25,772 bases of DNA, from the NCBI GenBank assembly GCA_937995745.1, contig CALKIU010000119.1, positions 1-25,772 on the forward strand, written 5' to 3'. Below are positions 22,372 to 25,772 of this stretch, piece by piece (within the stretch, counting starts at the first letter, position 1; the number at the start of each line of letters is the position of its first letter). Under the pieces are notes generated by a model. That model worked only from the letters and a program-made list of their open reading frames with translations, did no database searches and had not been told where the DNA came from. Origin of the DNA: an uncultured Bacillaceae bacterium (GTDB lineage: Bacteria > Bacillota > Bacilli > Bacillales > Cytobacillaceae). The position numbers and the translations under genes were made by a program.

Positions 22372-22893
22372 ATGAAAAAATGGTTTTTCATCTTGGTCTT
22401 GGTTTCATTGTTGTTTCTCCCGGCTTGCGAAACATCCGATAATGCAGGCAGTGACGAAGGCATAAAGGAAAATCTCATCTATCATGAAGACAGTGCCGGT
22501 TCAGAAGGAGGGCAAATTACGGCCGGAGGTAAGGGAACAAATGAACGGCCGCCTGTAATCGACACGGGAGATCCGGACACGCCCGTCTCCAGTGACGGAA
22601 ATGCGGCATCGCCTCCGCTCCCGACTCCTTCCGGCAACAGAAGCGCGTCTGTTCCGCCCTACTCCCCCGGTTCGGAAGAGATTAAATATCTGACCGGACA
22701 AGGCGTTTATACGGGCATGATCGATCCCCATTCCATTGAAATCATGACAGATGAGGGTCCGCTTGCCTTGCAAATTCAGGAAACGGTGTCCGTCAACTTT
22801 GAAAATATGAAACCCGGTGTCAATGTCACTTTTCAATACTATACGTTGGAACAGGGACAAAATATTTTAGTCAGAATCGCGGAAAACAACTAA
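22372..22893 (+). CDS. Lipoprotein with Pro/Ser-rich linker and small C-terminal domain, function unknown
   Basis: A 173-residue predicted lipoprotein. The signal peptide (MKKW plus a hydrophobic stretch) ends at Cys19 in LPAC. Residues 20-105 are a low-complexity, Gly/Ser/Pro/Asp-rich linker (for example PPLPTPSGNRSASVPPYSPG). The last ~65 residues (from EEIKYLTGQGVYTGMID) read as alternating beta strands, with short hydrophobic segments and a final QGQNILVRIAENN, possibly a small beta-barrel or OB-like domain. I do not recognise the family. The ATG at 22372 has GGGGTGAT close upstream, part of which is in a hairpin. A frame starting at 22321 is longer but would bury the signal peptide. It lies 70 bp after the ABC ATPase gene and may be cotranscribed with it. 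Confidence 0.75.
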   Translation: MKKWFFILVLVSLLFLPACETSDNAGSDEGIKENLIYHEDSAGSEGGQITAGGKGTNERPPVIDTGDPDTPVSSDGNAASPPLPTPSGNRSASVPPYSPGSEEIKYLTGQGVYTGMIDPHSIEIMTDEGPLALQIQETVSVNFENMKPGVNVTFQYYTLEQGQNILVRIAENN

Positions 22894-23014
22894 AACCGGG
22901 CTCGTTTCCACTTTGATTGATCCGGCCGGGAACTGCCGCAAAAGGGGAAGTCTGATGAACGGCGCAAAAGGGGCGGCTTCGCCGGGCAAGCAAGGAAGGG
23001 CGGGACGAAGAACG

Positions 23015-23040
23015 AAAAAAGCAGCCCCTGTTGGGACTGC
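23015..23040 (-). terminator. Intrinsic terminator of the MFS gene
   Basis: Read on the reverse strand, GCAGTCCC-AACA-GGGGCTGC (23040-23021, one G-U pair) is followed by six T residues, 13 bp after the MFS stop codon. Confidence 0.88.
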
Positions 23041-23052
23041 CTGGCGCCCGTT

Positions 23053-24273
23053 TTACATGGAGTGTTTCGGTTCCTCCTGATGCCGGTGGGCAGCCGACAA
23101 CAGAATCATGCCGCTCAGGAACAGGAGAGCGCTCGTTGTTACAAAGACGGCCGTGAATCCGAAATGTCCGGAGACAAATCCGCCCAGCATCGGGCCGATC
23201 ACGTTGCCCAAGAAACGGAGGCTCGTGTTGTATCCCAAGACTTCCCCCTGCATGGCCAACGGCGCTTCCTGCCTTATGTAGGCAATGCGGACAGGCACAA
23301 TTCCGCCGATAGTCACCCCCAGCAAAAAGCGGACGAGGATGAGCTGCCAAGCACTGGTGACGAATCCTCCCGGCAGATATACGATTGCCGCTCCGATGAT
23401 AAGAAGAATGAGGACTTTTACATATCCGTACCGGTCGGCAATTTTTCCCCATTGTCTCGACATCATCAGATTGCCGAGTCCGGCCGCGGAAAACGTGAGA
23501 CCGGAGATGAAGGCGAGATTTTCCGGGCCGTGAATTTCGTACACATACAAAGACAAAATCGGCTGGATGCTGAAATGGGCAATCTGGATGAGCGTGGACA
23601 AAAGCAAAACATTCAGAAGCACCGGGTGCTTGAGCAAATGTCTGATCACTTCTTTGCTGGTGTAAGAAGATTTTTCCCCTTTTTTGTCCTGTATCCGGTA
23701 TTCTTTCGTGGCCAAAACGAGTGCGGCCGAGAGGAAAATGGACATGGCCGTCAACTTAAAGGTCGTGGAAAAGCCGACAAAATCAGCGAGAATCCCGCCG
23801 AGCATCGGTCCGAACAAGTGGCCGGTAATGCTTCCCGTCTGTAACGTTCCGAGCACCCTGCCGGCGATGTTCTTCGGCGTCTGTGTGGAAATAAACGCCT
23901 GCGACATGGGGATAAACCCGGTAAACACGCCCATGAAGAGGCGCAGGAAAAACAAATGCCAGACAGAGGTGGCAAATCCCATTAAAAAAATGGACAGGCC
24001 CATGCCGGATGCGGACAAAATCAGAATTTTCTTCCGCCCGTATTTATCGCCGATTTTTCCCCAAATAGGAGAAAAAATAAACGCGGTAACGAACGTGATT
24101 CCAAAAATAAGACCTGACCAATTGTGGACGTAACGCTCGGAAAAATCACCGAACGTTTCAATATATAAAGAAATAAAAGGCAGAACCATCGTGATGCTTC
24201 CGCCGACAAGAAAGTTGGCAAACCACAAAATCAGCAAATTCCGTTTGGCAGTGTGTATTTTAAAATTCGTCAT
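23053..24273 (-). CDS. Major facilitator superfamily multidrug-type exporter
   Basis: An inner-membrane proton-coupled transporter of about 406 residues with 12 hydrophobic helices. Two MFS signature loops are seen, GKIGDKYGRKKIL after helix 2 and GKIADRYGYVKVL after helix 8, and an antiporter-like GxxxGPxxGG motif occurs in both halves (GHLFGPMLGGIL and GNVIGPMLGGFV), as in drug:H+ antiporters of the TetA/NorA/Bmr kind. The substrate is unknown. The start is uncertain: AGGAGG lies 13 nt before the ATG at 24273 and only 4 nt before an in-frame TTG at 24282; I favour the ATG. The gene is monocistronic on the reverse strand, divergent from the HAD phosphatase gene, with its own terminator. A TATGAT about 20 bp upstream of the ribosome binding site may be its -10. 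Confidence 0.9.
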   Translation of the reverse strand: MTNFKIHTAKRNLLILWFANFLVGGSITMVLPFISLYIETFGDFSERYVHNWSGLIFGITFVTAFIFSPIWGKIGDKYGRKKILILSASGMGLSIFLMGFATSVWHLFFLRLFMGVFTGFIPMSQAFISTQTPKNIAGRVLGTLQTGSITGHLFGPMLGGILADFVGFSTTFKLTAMSIFLSAALVLATKEYRIQDKKGEKSSYTSKEVIRHLLKHPVLLNVLLLSTLIQIAHFSIQPILSLYVYEIHGPENLAFISGLTFSAAGLGNLMMSRQWGKIADRYGYVKVLILLIIGAAIVYLPGGFVTSAWQLILVRFLLGVTIGGIVPVRIAYIRQEAPLAMQGEVLGYNTSLRFLGNVIGPMLGGFVSGHFGFTAVFVTTSALLFLSGMILLSAAHRHQEEPKHSM

Positions 24274-24508
24274 ATTGTACAAATGGCCTCCTGATTATGA
24301 TCATATCGGAAAAAGATGAAAGGATAAAGGAATATACTCACCTGCCTAAAAAAATAAATGGGCAAGCTTTCAAAAATTTATATTTTTTCAAAAAACAGCA
24401 GGTGTTTCTGTTTACTATGTTTTCATTCCGTGTTACTCTTTATTTGAAGACCAGGGAAGTTATAGAGAGAAATTTTTTTGCAGCGTGTATTTTTTAAGGG
24501 GGATATGG

Positions 24509-25300
24509 ATGATTAAAGCAATCTTTTTTGATCTCGATGATACGCTTTTATGGGATCAAAGAAGCGTAAAAGAAGCGTTTGTGGCAACATGCAAAGTGGC
24601 TGAGCAAAAATACGGCATTGATCCGGCGCTTCTCGAGGAAGCGGTCCGCAAAGAAGCACGGGAGCTTTACGCTTCTTATGAGATTTATCCGTTTACGCAA
24701 ATGATCGGTATCAATCCGTTTGAAGGATTGTGGGGTAATTTTTTGGATGATACGGAAGACTTCCGGAAAATGAAAGAGATTGTACCCGAATACCGCCGGG
24801 AAGCTTGGACGCGGGGGTTGAAAGCGTTGGGCATTGATGACCCGGCTTTTGGCGCGGAATTGGGAGAGTTGTTCCCGGAAAACCGCCGCAAGCTGCCGTA
24901 TGTATTTGAGGAAACGTTCCCCGTGCTCGACAGGCTGAAGGAGAAATACCGGCTTCTTTTGTTGACGAACGGTTCGCCGGATTTGCAAACGACAAAATTG
25001 AGAATGACGCCGGAACTCGTTCCTTACTTTGAACAAATTGTCATTTCCGGCGCTTTCGGAAAAGGAAAACCGGATCCGGCCATTTTTGAATATGCTTTGT
25101 CTCTGATGGGCCTGGATAAAGATGAAGTCATCATGGTGGGAGACAATCTCAACACGGATATATTAGGTTCCAGCCGGACGGGCATCAAAAACGTGTGGAT
25201 TAACCGCAACGGAAAAGAACGGAACGGCGTCGAACCGGATTATGAGATCCGCAATTTGAATGAACTGTTCCCGATATTGGAGGAACTCAACGGAAAATAA
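24509..25300 (+). CDS. HAD superfamily hydrolase (phosphatase, C1-capped)
   Basis: A 263-residue cytoplasmic HAD phosphatase. Motif I is FFDLDDTLL (nucleophile Asp8 and acid/base Asp10), motif II is LLLTNGS (about residues 151-157), motif III is the Lys of GKGKPDP, and motif IV is MVGDNLNTDI. Between motifs I and II is an all-helical C1 cap of about 120 residues, longer than in small phosphatases, with many aromatic and acidic residues. The C-terminus (YEIRNLNELFPILEEL) is typical of the YjjG/YsaA-like group, which dephosphorylates nucleotides or other small metabolites; the substrate is not evident. The ATG at 24509 has AAGGGGG at about 7 nt. A frame opening at 24485 adds eight residues without a ribosome binding site, and an ATG at 24505 is out of frame. 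Confidence 0.93.
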   Translation: MIKAIFFDLDDTLLWDQRSVKEAFVATCKVAEQKYGIDPALLEEAVRKEARELYASYEIYPFTQMIGINPFEGLWGNFLDDTEDFRKMKEIVPEYRREAWTRGLKALGIDDPAFGAELGELFPENRRKLPYVFEETFPVLDRLKEKYRLLLLTNGSPDLQTTKLRMTPELVPYFEQIVISGAFGKGKPDPAIFEYALSLMGLDKDEVIMVGDNLNTDILGSSRTGIKNVWINRNGKERNGVEPDYEIRNLNELFPILEELNGK

Positions 25301-25388
25301 AAGATCACGGAAAAATGCGGATTTTTTGTCGTGAACCGTTTGCTCAGCAAAGCGCAAATCCGGTTTATGCAATAGATGGAGTTTCCGT

Positions 25389-25414
25389 GGCCGCCTATTT
25401 GGGCGGCCTTTTTT
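25389..25414 (+). terminator. Intrinsic terminator after the HAD gene
   Basis: GGCCGCC (25389-25395) and GGCGGCC (25402-25408) form a perfect 7-bp stem with a TATTTG loop and six following T residues. A weaker AT-rich hairpin with TCACG/CGTGA arms lies between the stop codon and this site (about 25312-25337). Confidence 0.92.
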
Positions 25415-25445
25415 CTTTTGTTTGCACAGACAAAATATTGCGTTT

Positions 25446-25541
25446 CACGGATAATTGCGGATAATGCGGGAATAGCCGCGGATAAATTTGGAAATTCGCG
25501 GAAAAGCACGAATTTTCGCGGATAAACGCAAACTTTGCGGA
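25446..25541. repeat. Short-period GCGGATAA repeat array
   Basis: The word CGGA, mostly in GCGGATAA or CGCGGAAAA form, starts at 25448, 25458, 25479, 25499, 25519 and 25538, with a GCGGGAATA variant at 25467. Spacings are close to 10 or 20 bp. TTTTCGCGGA and ATTCGCGGA extend some copies. A degenerate relative appears near 6342-6385 (TTTTCGCGGACATATTTG). Confidence 0.65.
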
Positions 25542-25700
25542 TTCCGTGATAAAAGCCGCTGTTTTTTTCTCGCCTTGATAAATGAAAGACAAAATGAAAA
25601 GATGCGGCGGCTGTTGCTTTCTGTTCAAGCGGCCCGGTAGTGCGCGACGGAGAGCTTTTTGCATCCGGAAGAGGCCGGGAACGGTTTTTTGTTCCAAAAA

Positions 25701-25772
25701 AGCAGGTAAATTTGGACAAAAGCGGTTAAAAAAACGGTGAGTTTGTCCAAAAAGCGGGTGAATTTGGACAAA
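25701..25772. repeat. TTTGGACAAA repeats in alternating orientation
   Basis: TTTGGACAAA occurs at 25711-25720 and 25763-25772, and its reverse complement TTTGTCCAAA at 25742-25751. Each is flanked by an AGCGGGTGA- or AGCAGGTAA-like word. The array reaches the last base of the window and probably continues. Confidence 0.65.

Larger units (their letters stand above)
25415..25772. other. Terminal intergenic region carrying two kinds of repeat
   Basis: No gene is supported up to the window edge. It contains the CGCGGATAA-type repeats and the TTTGGACAAA-type repeats listed separately, joined by about 150 bp without recognisable features. Confidence 0.5.

Noticed and set aside
23062..23844. Plus-strand open frame of 260 codons opposite the MFS exporter
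   Set aside because: The reverse strand encodes a full 12-helix transporter with signature loops and its own terminator; the plus frame is highly charged and low in hydrophobic residues, as expected of a shadow.
25446..25772. Terminal repeats as a CRISPR array
   Set aside because: Units are 10-20 bp, degenerate, irregular in spacing and partly inverted, with no constant spacers of 30-40 bp and no cas genes.

Overview
The window looks like chromosome from a Gram-positive spore-former of the Bacillaceae, probably a moderately thermophilic one with middling GC (relatives of Caldibacillus, Aeribacillus or Geobacillus). This rests on strong AGGAGG-type ribosome binding sites, frequent GTG and TTG starts, SigA-type promoters, U-tract terminators, lipoprotein signal peptides, an OpuA betaine transporter and an RsbT/RsbR-type stress module. 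The species call is an impression of composition and gene content. I see no transposase, integrase, CRISPR array, tRNA or rRNA. Gene blocks mostly end in clear intrinsic terminators.

Layout. 1-2.7 kb: a monocistronic purC, a divergent arginase-fold protein with its own promoter, and a small solitary reverse-strand protein. 2.7-6.3 kb: an exported helical protein followed by a two-component system (OmpR-type regulator and HAMP histidine kinase with a Met/Gly/Arg-rich external loop). 6.5-7.9 kb: a MATE exporter, converging on a shared bidirectional terminator. 8.2-10.4 kb, reverse strand: an RsbT-like switch kinase overlapping a long protein that joins a PAS-type histidine kinase to an RsbR-type stressosome protein. 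11.1-14.0 kb: opuAA-opuAB-opuAC, glycine betaine uptake. 14.5-16.3 kb: a small HTH protein and a YjiH-type membrane protein. 16.8-19.3 kb: a putative structured RNA, a one-component LytTR regulator, and an acetyl-CoA hydrolase/CoA-transferase. 19.8-22.3 kb: a polar amino acid ABC transporter with an intergenic terminator after the binding-protein gene. 22.4-25.3 kb: a lipoprotein, a reverse-strand MFS exporter and a HAD phosphatase. 25.4-25.8 kb: two kinds of short repeats running to the window edge.

Working together. The stress-sensing module (RsbT-like plus kinase~RsbR) lies divergent to the osmoprotectant importer, which suggests but does not prove linked osmotic and stress responses. The exported protein and the two-component system probably form an envelope-sensing unit. 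The LytTR regulator probably controls the CoA-transferase next to it.

The best candidate for something new is the rsbT / kinase~RsbR pair. The long protein carries a near-ideal internal Shine-Dalgarno and in-frame ATG exactly at the domain junction, so the locus may make a full-length fusion and a separate RsbR. Second is the two-stem RNA-like element at 16760-16851 upstream of the LytTR gene.
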